A stretch of DNA of 64,000 nt from the NCBI GenBank assembly GCA_009760885.1, contig CM019692.1, positions 56,596,964 to 56,660,963 of the forward strand. Direction: 5' to 3'. Positions 1 through 11,619 of the stretch are shown piece after piece. This DNA comes from Achatina immaculata. Taxonomy: Eukaryota; Mollusca; Gastropoda; Stylommatophora; Achatinidae. The notes below the pieces were generated by a model. That model was not told where the DNA came from, did no database searches, and saw only the letters and a program-made list of their open reading frames with translations. Both the position numbers and the translations under genes were made by a program. The stretch's first letter is position 1; each line of letters begins with the position of its first letter.

Positions 1-102
1 ATGCTTGTGGCAAAAGAAACTCAGGAATGCCGGTTTTTTAAAGTCTATTCTAGAATGTAAAGAAAAAACCACGATGCCACTCCCCATCCGAATAGATACC
101 AT

Positions 103-345
103 ATCTTTCTCTCTGTTTCTCTCTCTCCTCTCTCCCTGTCTCTCACTCTCTCTGTCCCTCTCATTCTCTCTTACTCCCTAACTCTCTTACTCTCTCTCAT
201 TTTCTAGCTCTCTCATTTTCTCTCTCCTCTCTCTCTGTCTTTCTCACTCTCTGTCTCTCTCAGTCTCTGTCTCTCTCACTCCCTCTCTCTCTCACTCTCT
301 CTCACTCTCTGTCTCTCTCACACTCTCTCCTCTCTCTCTCCCACC
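103..345. repeat. CT-rich low-complexity tract
   Basis: About 240 bp of degenerate TCTC/CTGT/CACT motifs. Pyrimidine-rich on the + strand, with no monomer longer than a few bases. No coding content is credible here. Confidence 0.85.
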
Positions 346-359
346 CTCCTTCCCTCCTG

Positions 360-1030
360 TCCCGTCAGTGACAAAGGCACACGGGGCTGCTAATAGCAAG
401 AGATTTCCCACTTCTGTTGGTCCACCGTTATCTTCTTGACTGTTGCCTACGCCAGACCTTTATTTACCAGCATCCCCTCTCCTCTACGTCAACATGTTTC
501 TTTGAGTTCCCCACCCCCACCCCCACCCATGCTTCTTTTACCCTGTGAAGTTGCCATCAAAGATGTTCTTGGCAAAGATTCGTCCGTCATTCCCATAATG
601 TAGCCAATGAACGGATGCATTGATTCCATGATATTCATTACGGCATAAACTACGCTTCGTAGTTACGGAGAAAAATCTTACTAAACGCCGAAGATACATT
701 AGCAGTAGCAACTGTATCAACAAGGGGTACATCAACAACCTCAGCTCACTAAGAAACGAACCTTACACACTTGTACTTCCGAAGGAGTCAAATGAAGAAA
801 ACAAATAAGACAACTAGAAAATAGACCTCTAAATGTGATATAATCTGTAGATTGTTTTTTTTTTTCATTCCTCTTCCTTCCCGAAATGACTACGGTAATT
901 TAAGCCGAGACTTGGCTATGGATATCTCATATTTTGACACAGGCATCAAGATTGTTTCGGAAACTTCTTTTTTTCTATAAATGTAACTAAATCGGAGTCT
1001 TCAGGTTTTTTGCCTCAAACAACAGCGAGA
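360..1030. other. no recognisable gene; possible decayed repeat
   Basis: A short minus-strand open stretch at 538-738 contains a phrase resembling LINE tails (HWLHYGNDGR), but it is too short to assign. The segment around 378-420 (caaaggcacacggggctgct) resembles 8195-8225 (caaagacacatggggctgcc), so both may be 3' ends of one unassigned LINE family. The rest shows nothing I can support. Confidence 0.35.
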
Positions 1031-1187
1031 TAATACTAATACTAATAATAATAATCAGATGCCGTGCCGACTGGGGTGGGCTATTATGCTTCTCCAGAGT
1101 ACCCGGTCCTCCATGCAGGCCACCAGCTCAGTTGGTGATCTCCTCTCACACCATCCCGTCAGACTGTCCAGTATCATTTCTCTTGGA
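1031..1187 (-). mobile_element. L-D LINE 3' end, 5'-truncated
   Basis: The reverse complement closely matches the end of the longer copy at 57830-57970. Both encode a tail of the form SLTGWCE..SPTELVACM..RVLWRSII and then stop. This copy ends in an AAT/AATACT-type tail at 1031-1057 instead of the GAT tail of the other copy. Only the last ~45 codons of the element remain. It is a fragment and cannot be functional. Confidence 0.75.
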
Positions 1188-1783
1188 GGTTTGAGTAGAG
1201 AGATCGTGTTCTGGATAAATGATGTACTGGTAATATTAAAATGGTCTATCGTGACTTGTTGTATGTTTTATACTTTTCCCTTACTTTTGCATCTCTCAGC
1301 TACAGCCATGGAGCAGAGATTCTGTGCATCTGCAGGCTAAAGCAGCTTTGGTATTGCTAATGAGACTCTGTAGCCAGACTAATGGGAGACATGAGCGCCA
1401 TGTATAAAGGATCGTTCGGGAATGTGGATTTTTGAAAGAGAAATGCAAGAGAGAACTGGCCATAGAATAAGGAAGCTTAACAAAATATAAGCAGATTTAA
1501 AACGTACAATGGAAGACATGAAGAGGGGAAAGATGACAGATATCGATATCAAATGCGAAAAAAGTGAGGGGAAAAAAATTAGCATAAACAACACACTGTA
1601 TGAAATAATAATGAGATATTATGTACGATATGGATGCAATCAACGGACACTCAAACTTAGAATTACCGAAGAATGGATTTAAAGAGAAAGGGGGGAGGGG
1701 AAAGAACAATAAAAGATGCACTGAACAGAGAGTGAGAATGACCAACAAGCGTGCGACTTCATTCATTTACATCATGCTGTGCA

Positions 1784-2088
1784 TTCTTCTTCTTCTTCTT
1801 CCGCTTTGGGGTGTTGGTTGGTCATGCTACATCTGCAGCCCAGTCGCCCTGACCAAGTCTGCCATCTTCTCCAGGCTTGTATCCAAGCCCCACAGCTTTT
1901 TCTTTCAGTTCCTCTCCCTCGGGCCAGATCTGTGCTTGGAGGTTTGAGTAGGTTGGACAGGTCTGCAGGATGTGATCTGGTGTCTGAATACCAAAAGCTG
2001 CAGGAAGGTTTTTAAGACGATAGAGGTGGCTTAGGATTCCTGTTCTTGGACTGAAAACTATGGTTTGCTGGTATCTCCGTAGTTGATG
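1784..2088 (-). mobile_element. L-E LINE C-terminal tail with (GAA)n tail
   Basis: The minus strand encodes a decayed protein tail with the phrases QTPDHILQTCPTYS, WPEGEELKEKLWG and ADLVRATGLQM followed by a stop. This is the zinc-knuckle-like C-terminal tail (D-H-x-L-Q-x-C-P, then WP...L.E.LWG) found after the RNase H domain in RNase-H-bearing LINEs of invertebrates. Downstream the element ends in (GAA)n, seen as TTC repeats at 1786-1801. The body upstream is missing. Family type is from recognition of the tail; the exact clade is not determined. Confidence 0.7.
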
Positions 2089-2109
2089 AATGGGGTCTTG
2101 CTATGCAAA

Positions 2110-3060
2110 CTTTATTATACGGACAAATAATATAAACCCGACTTGTCAGGAAAATATAACAACAGAAAAAAAAAACAGAAGTTTCAGTAACAAACTATAC
2201 AGATATCTACCTTGAACATTTGTGTGCGATGTAACTGAAAAGAAAGTAAGCAAAGAACAGATCTGTATGGATCCGATGACTAGCCACGAATCTTCACTTG
2301 GTAAATCAGCAAAGGCCGACCTCCTTCTGTTAAAACAAAGTGCTTGTCGCCCCTTGATTCTCGTGCAGTCTATTACGCAGTTCCCTGAAGTTCTGCGTAC
2401 TTTCACCAAGAGAAAAGGTCTTTTGACATTTGGAAAGCTCTACGGGCGACCAACAAGGGCACGCAGGGTCCATATATTTAAAATAACACCCACAGGAAAA
2501 TAAAGTAACATGTAACAAATAGATTTAACCACTGGGTGCTTTCGTTAAACTGAACAAAAGCCAGTTTGACGGGTTGTTGAATCCATGTAATTCTTGAATT
2601 CCTCAGAGTGACGCTACGCTTAAGAGTTTTTACAAGAAGTGTTATGTTAAAACGTCGAGGAGGATATTTCGGTCCGCGCTAATTTAAGAAGTGGATTCAA
2701 GAAACAATTTTCTTAGTAGATTTTACTACCACGGCTAGTATTATTCCTCTACGGTTAGCGAAGCTGAAGTAGATTCCGCTACAACAGCTAGAACTATTCC
2801 TATACGGTTAGCAAGTTAGAGCCGGTTAACCAGACTGAAGTAAATTCCACTACCACGGCTAGTACTCTTCCTATACTGTTAGCCAGGCTGAAGTATACAA
2901 TAGCCTGTTGCCAGGAACACTCAAGGTAGGGCTTGCAGTATCTTGATCAACTTCTACTGGCTATTCATCAGTATTGAGACCCGCCCTCCTCATCATCATC
3001 ATCATCATCATCTGGAGGGTCTAATAGTTTTTAACTACTTATACAATTAGTCTTTGAATG
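2110..3060. other. no gene seen; degenerate tandem units
   Basis: Between 2700 and 2895 three degenerate units of about 55-70 bp recur, each containing ctaccacggctag-like and cctatacggttagc-like blocks. (CAT)n lies at 2993-3012. Overlapping open frames near 2146-2503 lie on opposite strands and show no family resemblance. Confidence 0.5.
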
Positions 3061-3062
3061 TG

Positions 3063-3391
3063 AATCGTTTTGGGCCATAGGATGGGAGCCGAAAACGCTG
3101 TCCGATTTAATAATCAGCGACCTACATAGTTGACTCACTGGTGGCGAACCATAGCCGACAAAGACTCTCACCGTTGGTACCTCCAGTAACATGCCCAGCC
3201 TGGCTACTGGATCGCCGTAGCCCCCATGGTGGTGGAGTCACCTCTGCTTTTTCATCTCCACCCAGAGACTGAAAAAAATAACCACTGTAACCTTTTCCCC
3301 AAGTCCATACGATGCTGTGTCTTAACATTTTTACTGCATCGGCTCCAAAGGATACTAGATCGCAGTTCAATGGAAGAAGAAGAAGAAGAAG
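3063..3391 (+). mobile_element. S-F SINE-like repeat, copy 1
   Basis: About 330 bp matching three other copies in the window. Diagnostic blocks in order: aatcagcgacc, ggcgaaccatagc, ccgttggtacc, ggtggtggagtc, gagactgaaaaaa, gatgctgtg, gcatcggct. It ends with (GAA)n at 3373-3391. No coding capacity; it behaves as a short non-autonomous retroposon. A clear tRNA-like head was not found, so its promoter type is unresolved. Confidence 0.75.
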
Positions 3392-3399
3392 ATCAGACC

Positions 3400-4370
3400 A
3401 CAAGATATTCCTACATCCTGAATCCTTTTCCAACTATAGAATACACGTTGCTGGTTTGATAATGAAAATTTCCACCAGCGCAGTACCAATTCCCCCATAA
3501 TGCAATCACACTGTATCTGTTATCATAAGGTCTAAGCCCATATCAGAAATGAAAAAAAATTAATTACAATACCTATATTTCAGCATAATATGATACGTTC
3601 TTTCTGCAAACAGTTCAGAAACAAATAGTCAGTATCAGATATTAACAGTGACTGCCGGACATTAATTTGCTGGACAACTCTTGTGGTTGACTCACCATAA
3701 TAGAATTGACTGCGGTGGAAAGCAAGTCACGTTCAGAGACAAGTTAATATGGCATTATGTGTTATATAAAAACTAGGGAAATTCGACTTGGATGAGAGGG
3801 AATAATAATGTCTTTCATGGTATGTGTATTGCGTCTACCATATCAGTTCTAGCGTGTTTTTTTTTCTTTGTGAGTTCAGTGAGACGGAAGATTTGTTCTT
3901 CTGCTCGCTGGTGTTCACAATTTTTGCATTTTCCTTTCAGTTTCATAAGCACAAACGGAAACACCAAAAAGAGAACGACCTGGACAACTTGACAGGAGCC
4001 CTATCTCTAGCAAGCACAATATCCACTACTAGTCTATACTAGTCTGTAGTAAAGTCCGAAGAAATGAAGAGGAAGATTGGCAAAAGAGGGACGAAGAATG
4101 CAGTAGATCAATAGACGCTCAACATATGAAGAAACAGAGAATATAATAAAAGCCATACATGAAGACAGGTAGATAAAACAACACACCAAAGCAAACACAG
4201 ATCACGAAAATTATAAACTATCAAGAAACGACCAAATTGTAATCTTCCGATTAAGAACAAGACATTGCAGACTGAGACATCATATAATATATAGTATACC
4301 AAAAGCTGAAAATTGGCCCAAAAGATGTCTGTGCCAACGGCAAAAGCAGCAGACGCACCTCATGTACACC
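3400..4370. other. no gene seen
   Basis: AT-rich sequence with short open frames on both strands, none resembling a known family. No long tandem repeat apart from poly-T at 3858-3866. Confidence 0.5.
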
Positions 4371-4377
4371 AGAGCTG

Positions 4378-4775
4378 CCAGCTGTAGAGAGGTTCTCAGC
4401 AGGGCACACATATGTAGGGAGGTTCTCAGCAGGGCACACACATGTAGGGAGGTTCTCAACAGAGCACACACATGTAGGGAGGTTCTTAGCATTGCACACA
4501 CATGTAGAGAGGTTCTCAGCAGGGTACACATATGTAGAGAGGTTCTCAGCAGGGTACACATATGTAGAGAGGTTCTCAGCAGGGTACACACATGTAGGGA
4601 GGTTCTTAACATTGCACACACATGTAGAGAGGTTCTCAACAGGACACACAAATGTAGAGAGGTTCTCAGCAGGGCACACACATGTAGAGAGGCTCTCAGC
4701 AGGGCACACACATGTAGAGAGGTTCTCAACAGGACACACACATGTTGAGAGTTTCTCAGCAGGGAACACACATGT
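4378..4775. repeat. minisatellite, 30-bp unit, ~13 copies
   Basis: Strict 30-bp periodicity; each unit carries gttctcagcagggcacacac followed by atgtagagag, with point variants. Because 30 is a multiple of 3 and the unit lacks stop codons in several frames, open frames of 128-172 codons appear on both strands. They encode 10-residue repeats (for example ENLSTCVCPA) and are best read as by-products of the array, not genes. Confidence 0.95.
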
Positions 4776-4977
4776 CAGCTGTCACCGAAAACTAGGTTCT
4801 ACATATCAGTGTCAGGTCAATTTATTCTCTCACCGGTTTCCGAACGCACTACCATTTGCTTCCTTCAACTGTCACTTTATTTAATGTATATGATGTAGGC
4901 CTATCAGTTTTTTCAATCCAATACTTACGATTAGCAACAGCCTGTACAACTGGCACACATTGCTAGTGGCCGCCATG

Positions 4978-5044
4978 GATCTTTCTCCCTCACTCTCTCT
5001 CCCTCTCTCTCTCTCTCTCCCTCTCTCTCTCTCTCTCTGTGTGT
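4978..5044. repeat. (CT)n microsatellite
   Basis: CTCTCT with CCCT interruptions, about 65 bp. Confidence 0.9.
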
Positions 5045-5235
5045 CTCTGACGTCACACTTCCCGCCAGTCTCTCGCAGTCACTTAACACGTTCATTCATT
5101 CCCCTTATACAGCTACACAACCCACTCAGGCAATTGACCTGGTCAAACCCTATAGGAGACTGTCCAAAGCCGTGCTGAAAACCAGAGACGAACTATTTTT
5201 GTGAGGAAGATTGATTGTCGGTATCTGAGCAAACA

Positions 5236-5299
5236 AAGAAGAAAAAGAAGAAGAAGAAGAAGAAGAAGAAGAAGAAGAAGCAGAAGAAGAAGAAGAAGA
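5236..5299. repeat. (GAA)n microsatellite
   Basis: About 20 GAA triplets with one CAG interruption. It could be the tail of a lost retroelement, because several elements in this window end in (GAA)n, but the sequence upstream is not recognised. Confidence 0.9.
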
Positions 5300-5399
5300 T
5301 CAATAGACTTCATGAATCCCATAGCAGCTAAAGCTCTTCATGCGCGCCCCCATAGTTTTAATCTGTGCTCTTTTCCATGGGCCACGTTTGATCTCTTAA

Positions 5400-6165
5400 G
5401 TCTCTAAAGATTGGGAGTTCTAAGAATGGATCTGGAGACCGTTTTGACACGCGAGGAAATTTTTTTTATTCACTCTCAGTTTATGTACACATACTTAATT
5501 TTTTTAAAAATTGACCTTCAGTACACATACTTCAATTTTTAAAATTGATCTTCATTTTATGTACACATACTTATATTCTACATTAACCTGCTCGGAGCCT
5601 AAAAACTGCAGATTTTTGTGATCTTTGTAGTGTTATAATAGAATCGTTCGGATATCAGGCATTTTTTTTTGCCTCAATGCGTTTTGACGAAAGGAAGATG
5701 ACTTCGCTTTTCTTGTGCCCTAGTGGATACAAAAGAAAGATGAGAAGATGCTGATCCAGTCGAGCTGGCAAGGCAGACTTCTCCGTAGATTCAGCTATGA
5801 AGTGGACACAAGGAATCTTACTTCGGATCACCACGCGGTACCCACATAGTCCTGTCTACTACAAAGAGCAGAGCTAGTTGTGGAAACTGAACAAGATCCA
5901 TCTAGCCTGACTTCAGTGAAAAGCACAAGAGCGAGCAGCAACAAGGAGGGTCACCGCCATACTCATCTCTTTGACAGCCAAGAATAAGTGATGTCAAGAG
6001 AAAAATGAAAGAAACTAGATACAGTAATTAATTAATTAATTAATTAAGAAAGAAAGAAAGAAGGAAGAAAAGGAAGAAAATATTCCATGCTTTTTAAAAT
6101 TGATTCTTTCCCCCCACACGAGAGAGAAAATGTCAATGAGGCCAAATGAAATTATTACAATCTGA
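5400..6165. other. no gene seen; short AT-rich duplications
   Basis: At 5485-5575 a unit with gtacacatactt is repeated three times with A/T-rich linkers. (AATT)n and AAAG repeats lie at 6027-6075. Nothing coding is recognised. Confidence 0.5.
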
Positions 6166-6169
6166 AGAT

Positions 6170-6199
6170 TACACACACACACACACACACGCGCGCACA

Positions 6200-6231
<32 letters not shown>

Positions 6232-6237
6232 CACACA
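6170..6237. repeat. alternating CA/CG tract
   Basis: (CA)n interrupted by GCGCGC and (CGCA)n, about 68 bp of nearly uninterrupted purine-pyrimidine alternation. Confidence 0.9.
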
Positions 6238-6361
6238 AATTTAAAAAACTGAAAGATTAAAAGACCAAACTTGATAAACACAACAAAAAGATAAAGGAAC
6301 GCGCCAGAGTTAGCCCCGGAGAAACTTGTATCCATGTTCCCGCCGGAGCATGGTTCTCAGA

Positions 6362-6478
6362 AGAAGTAATATCAACACTCATCTCTAGAATGTTTCCCGG
6401 AAGAAGAAGAAGTAATATCAACATTCATCTCTAGAATGTTTCCCGGAAGAAGAAGAAGCAATATCAACATTCATCTCT
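6362..6478. repeat. minisatellite, 46-bp unit, ~2.5 copies
   Basis: The block agtaatatcaacattcatct plus ctagaatgtttcccggaaga recurs at 6365, 6411 and 6457, exactly 46 bp apart. Confidence 0.85.
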
Positions 6479-6479
6479 G

Positions 6480-7175
6480 TGTGATAATCCTTCGTCTGTG
6501 GGCAGAAAGTGATTCTGTGGCGGCGCTGACCTGGTCCAGAGTTTTGATTAGAAGAAGAGAATGAATGTTTAAACAGAGTTAACGAGAAATGCGTTTGGGG
6601 GTGGGGGTGGGGGTGGGAGAGGGGTGGGGTGGGACAGGCATTAGCGTGGCATCTGTAGCCAAGTACAAACTGAGGGAAATCTGCCTCTGTACATGAAGAT
6701 GGGTATAATTCGAGTCTGTATGTGAACTCGTTTAATGCATATTTCCACATTATAGGTGCTCTTTGTGTGTATTTGTCTTTGTGCTAGAGAATCTCAGTAT
6801 TTCTATTTGATCTAAGAGTTTTATTAAGAGATTATAACGTTGATGAAAATAGACTTGCTGGGGGGGGGGGGGGGGGAGCCCTAATAAATTCATTAAGGAT
6901 AAGAGATTTGGGGATATTTTTTATTAAGACTTAAGGAAACACAATTGCCGTAAGGAAAAAATGAAGGTAGAGGGAAGGAAGTCACGAGAAATATGAGTTG
7001 GATGGGAGAAAAGATGGGGAATGGGAGTAATTAATTCTACACGATTTTTGGTAAACGGTGAAGAATTCATAGAGAGATATGAGAAAAGCGGAAGTGTGAA
7101 TAATGAGAGATTCGCTTATGGGTTCTTTATATGATTTTTTTAAAATTCAGATCACAGAAGTTATGAGCTGAATAA
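6480..7175. other. no gene seen; G-rich tracts
   Basis: A GGGGGTGG-rich block lies at 6597-6632 and a run of about 18 G at 6860-6877. No coding or repeat family recognised. Confidence 0.5.
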
Positions 7176-7181
7176 AGGCCG

Positions 7182-7243
7182 CGCGCATGCGCTTGCGCAC
7201 AAAGGCGCGCGCGCCCACACACACACACACACACACACACACA
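7182..7243. repeat. CG/CA alternating tract
   Basis: GCGCGC blocks followed by (CA)n. Second alternating purine-pyrimidine tract within 1 kb of the one at 6170. Confidence 0.85.
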
Positions 7244-7264
7244 AAGATTCACATTTTTGAAGGG

Positions 7265-7440
7265 CCTAAATTCTCAAGGTGAGATACTCGATCTCAGACC
7301 ACTATACCTTTGTTCCCATAACTCCTATGCCACCTGCCCATCTTCAATGTTGGTAATATTGCCTAGTAGGAAGCTGGGCTGGAACTCTGACCTATTACAT
7401 TGATAAACCAGGACTCTTAACTTCTGGACAACTGTCGTTA
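7265..7440 (-). mobile_element. possible tRNA-headed SINE
   Basis: Read on the minus strand, a segment with an A-box-like gtccagaagttaagag is followed by gagttccagccc, similar to a pol III B box. The spacing is tRNA-like. There is only one copy in the window, so this rests on the boxes alone. Confidence 0.3.
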
Positions 7441-8389
7441 TATATACTGAAAGCTCTGGGGTTATTAATTAACCATCATTTTTCGTTCTTTTTTCTAAAA
7501 GATTGTCCGACTGCATTGGATTTCTGAGTCATTCTGTACAGACAGTTCGCGACCTACGTAATTGATACGTTCCACAGTTCCTTGCTTAAGTCGGGAGTGA
7601 TCTGTAGTGATGATATCTAAGACTGACTATCAGTGGAAAATGTAAAAACGCGATGAAAAATGACAAAATGTCTGGTCCATCAGTAAAAACATAGTCCAGA
7701 CTTTGAGTAGTTCCAACAGATGACCAGAAACCAGGGCAGATGTTTTGCGGAGTGCACAGGAGGGAGAAAGTGAAGGAGACAGAGAATGAATGAAAGAAAA
7801 TGAGAAAGATGGTCCTTATAATCTGCTTTCAGTTAGGTCATCTTGTTCCAGCTTTGTGCCTGGTGGACAGGACTTGGGTTACAACCTGAAGGAAAGTTCT
7901 GGTTCTTAACCCAGTGACAAACGAGGTCAAGATAAAGGGAAATTAACTGAGAAGACGGACAATATTTTAGAGTTTCCGGACATTGCCACGTGGGAGCTGT
8001 CACTTAGACAGGCAGGCAGGAAATGATTAGACCCCTGCGCTTAATTACTTCTGAACACCATTCGTCACTGCCTTTCTGACTAGTTCTTTGGGGTTTTTTT
8101 CGCCCTCCACTAAGGTTCGGGTGTTTCGTGTCCTGTGAAAGCTGCAAAACTTTATTCAAATCTCTCCTCTCTTTTTCTTCTGTCTTTTCGATGCGCCAAA
8201 GACACATGGGGCTGCCATCAGCAAGAAGATTTCCAGTGGTTCCGTTCTTTGGTTGTTTCATGCCATTCCTTTGTTCACCATTTTCTCTCTATATATCTCT
8301 TTGGGTCGTCAGGTGCTGTTAGTGATAATGATCTGTCTGTCATTCCCACAACGTGGCACATTCTCCTTTCAGTCACTTCCACTTACATC

Positions 8390-8722
8390 TTCTTACATCT
8401 TTCCCCGTGCCGTTAAACGTCACACAGGGCTCGCAAGGTAGTTCGCCAATTTCTCATGTTTTCGGCGGGCTTTTTAACCTTATCAAGGGATTTTTTTCCT
8501 TTTTAATTGGCCTCTCTTAACAATGTCCACTTTAGAGTTTCATGTGGTCGACCTCTTTTTCTTCGGTCTGATGTGTTCCACTTGATAGATTGTTTTGGGG
8601 TTTCTCTGACTGTTTCTTCTCATCACGTGATCGACATATGTCCATCTCCTTTTTCTGATCACCCATGAGACAGGTTATTGTTCGCTCATCTGCCTTTTCT
8701 CTGCGTTGTTCATACTGGTTCA
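8390..8722 (-). mobile_element. L-A RTE-like LINE 3' end, copy 1
   Basis: The minus strand matches the last ~330 bp of L-A. The decayed frame contains MGDQKKEMDIC in place of the canonical V-I-R-K-R-R-W, a sign of frameshifting. The 3' end carries the family's final segment (gggaaag then AAGATG). 5'-truncated; upstream sequence toward 8760 is unrelated. Confidence 0.85.
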
Positions 8723-8942
8723 TTTGGTAAAGTACAAGTTCACAGCTGAAATAAATTTATAAATTTTCAGTGGACCTTACATTACATTGATAAATGGTGT
8801 TGAGTTTGTCTCCCTTAATAAAGTGTCATTTCTTATGGTATATCTTATTGTTGACTAAAACAAAAAAGGGGAATGCTGAGACTTTGCTTGAAAAACGGTG
8901 CAGCTTTCAGAATCTAGTGTACCAGAAGCTGGCCAAGATACT

Positions 8943-9088
8943 GTGCTAGCTCTTCTTGGTGCACTTAGATGCAGTCTGTTCGCCATTTCTTCTTGGTGCA
9001 CTTAGAAGCAGTCTGTTTGCTAGCTCTTCAATGCAGTTAGAAGCAGTCTGTTCGCTAGCTCTTCTAGGTGCACTTAGAATCAGTCACG
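8943..9088. repeat. minisatellite, ~42-bp unit, ~3.5 copies
   Basis: Blocks of tagctcttc, ggtgcacttagaagcagtct and gttcgc recur with small indels. One unit lacks the ggtgcac part. Confidence 0.8.
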
Positions 9089-9089
9089 C

Positions 9090-10627
9090 TTCTTCACAGA
9101 TTTTGATCCTTGATATTTCCCGTCACCTCAGTTGGTGGTCATCTTGCCATCTCACGAGACTGTTCATGTTATTTACGTGTTGGTGTGACCACAACGTGGT
9201 AGATACAAGTCTGGAGTTCTGTTACATGTCACTTTCATACATTGCTCGTGAAATAATAAGCATCCAAGACCGAGTTTATTGTTTACTGAACTCCTAACTA
9301 CAACTTAGTGTTGGTTACATCCATATGTAAATAAGGTAAATAGGAAAGTCCAAAAATCCTAACTTGAAATACTTGAATATGGGCGAGAATGATATAGTTA
9401 AGTTTGGGGAACATGTTTTACATATAGTGTCTTTATAACAGAATTCCTTAATTCTGTAATTCTGATCTTTTATTTAACTTTATAGGGGAGTTAACCAGGG
9501 AGATATTTGGTAGATTGGCGTAGTAGTTGGCGCCCTTAGTTATTTTTAAGTATGGGTCAACTATAGGTCAGGTTTGACACGTTGATGAGCATTTCTTGTC
9601 ATATCCAGGCATGGAATTTTTTATAGTTAAAGTTATTTGGGACATGTTTGTTTAATTCTTTATTTTTAGTTACAGGAAAGCTTAAAATAGGATTGTTGTT
9701 TTTAGTTTATTTTCCAAGGTCTTAAACAGGTAATTTTTGCACGGATTGAGATTTTAGACAGAAATGTTTTAATCACGATTTTTTTAATCCACGAGATAGA
9801 ATCTTCGGGAAAATTTAGGAATACGAATTGTAGTTCATATTTAAGGACCACACTCTTACGTAGGATTATTATAAAGATTAGACTGATTAGTAGTTTGAGA
9901 TTCATTTTGGTTACAAATTCATTATACAGAGTTTGACTGAGAAGGATATTTCAGATAGGATGCTAGGATGTGAACTGTTAGTTTTTTCCCCTCATGGATC
10001 CAGTGTGTGCATTTTTGATGCAGCCACGAGTTGTTATAAATAATTTGTAGCTGAGGAAATGTGAATTCGTTCTATTGAGATTTTTTAGGACTTTAAGTCC
10101 GATATTTTTGGTGATGTGAAGTTGTATATAAGGATCCATGGAATTTTCAGTGAGTTAGTAAGTTGGCTCTTATTCCATCATGTTGAATGCCTGTTTTTCC
10201 TAGCTGAGAGTGATTGTTCCCCACTCCCTCCCTATATGGCGAACTAGTTCTCGTCGGGAGAGGAGTTGGATTATTCATATGTTTACTCAATTTATTGCTA
10301 CATCCTCATTTATTCACTACTCATTTTTCCCATAATAAATATGTGTAATTGCTATTATCAATTTTTTAGTGTTATTGATTCTCAAACTGTTGAGATGTGT
10401 TCGTTCTCAGTTACACATTAAAATTCCTCAGATGTAATCAGTAGATAGAGTAAGAAAAAGTAGCTCAATTTATTACCTGGGGTGGAGGCTTTACACAATT
10501 GCGAAGTACTTTAATCAGTGCCGTTTCTTGCCACATACCATGCTATACCATTCTATTTTATCTTGTAAATGTGTAATGGTTGTAATAGCACATAAATGTC
10601 AGCATTGTATCATCTCTTTACAATCCT
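9090..10627. other. AT-rich sequence, no gene seen
   Basis: About 1.5 kb with few open frames and no tandem repeats. The base composition is more T/A-rich than the flanks. I see no splice-flanked coding segment I can defend. Confidence 0.45.
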
Positions 10628-10812
10628 AAGTTTGGGGACGAAGACTCTGTCAGATTTGGCAATCAACGACCATTACCTGACATGCTAGGGTCATGACTGA
10701 CGAACCAGAACCCTTTCTCAAATCTCCGTTGGTACCCCATGTAACGGACCTAGCCAGGCGAATGGGGCAGGGATCGTCGTAGCCTCCATTGCAGTGGAGT
10801 CTGCTAAATAAG
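10628..10812 (+). mobile_element. S-F copy 2, first half
   Basis: Matches S-F from the 5' blocks (gaagactctgtcagatttgg, aatcaacgacc) through ccgttggtacc to gtggagtctgctaa. It stops where intact copies continue with agaagcattgcacac. The second half resumes at 11461, so the repeat is split by a ~650-bp insertion. Confidence 0.8.
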
Positions 10813-11460
10813 ATAATAAAGGTAGATAGAGGAGTATGGGGCAGTTTTACAAGGCGGCAGAGGGAGTGAGTAAGTGAGAAAAAACGAATAGAAAGTATGA
10901 GAGTAAGATGAGAATGTATAAATCAAAAACATGCAACATCCAATATTTCGGCGTGAGCCTTTTCGAGAATTACATACGCAAACAAAACACGACATATAAC
11001 TAACAGAAAATGAAAAACTTTTTGTGCTTCAAAGTTTGAAACACAAGAATGCGTGTCTTATTGAGGAGGCATAGAGACCACGGGGGCCACAAATGATAAC
11101 ATGTGAAGCCAATCGGAAATAAGAGGCGGGGAAAGGGAGAGAAATAGGTGGGGTGGGGGGAATTGAAGGGCAATAGACACATCTAGGTCGCTAGAGAAGC
11201 AGGTGTGAGGGGTGGGGGTGGGAGAGGAAGCGGAGAGATAATAAATGAAGAACTGCCGGAATGAACAGAATGGGCCATAAACACCTGCAGGCCGCTAGAG
11301 ACGCAAATCATGGTGGAAAAGGCGAGGTTAGCAGGGAGAAAATATGAGTGAAGGACAAGACCTGGAGGGGCAAAAACATCTATAGGACGCTAGAGAAGAC
11401 TAGAAGTTGGGGGTGGAGAGGGGGAGGGAAGCTAGGAGAAAGAAACAAGAAAGCTAAACA
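10813..11460 (-). mobile_element. Penelope-like 3' fragment inserted in S-F
   Basis: Inserted between tgctaaataag (10802-10812) and tgctagagaag (11461-11471), which look like an imperfect 11-bp target-site duplication (9 of 11 match). On the minus strand, 10910-10985 contains aaggctcacgccgaaatatt, the same motif type as the 3' UTRs at 24489 and 27331 (aaggctcacaccgaaacgtc). Within 11060-11400, degenerate units with cgctagagaagc recur. No intact reading frame. The Penelope-type assignment is from the shared 3' motif only. Confidence 0.5.
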
Positions 11461-11612
11461 TGCTAGAGAAGTTATGCACGCTTCCTGCATTCTAGCTTCA
11501 CCCAGGGTCTGAAAAAAATAGCCGTCATACCCTGTTCCCAAGCTGATAACATGCTGTGCCTCAACATCTTGATCGCATCGGCTGCAAAGATCACCAGCTC
11601 ACAATTCAAGGA
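11461..11612 (+). mobile_element. S-F copy 2, second half
   Basis: Resumes S-F: tgctagagaag, then ggtctgaaaaaaatagc, acatgctgtgcctcaac, gcatcggctgcaaag, caattcaaggaagac. It completes the element started at 10628. Confidence 0.8.
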
Positions 11613-11619
11613 AGACGAT

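Noticed and set aside
1182..1952. Shared 17-mer cttggaggtttgagtag at ~1182 and ~1935 next to two different LINE ends
   Set aside because: Too short to distinguish a common ancestor from chance; the neighbouring bases differ on both sides.
4251..4884. Cys-rich 10-residue repeat proteins on both strands
   Set aside because: By-products of a 30-bp minisatellite; equally good frames occur on opposite strands.
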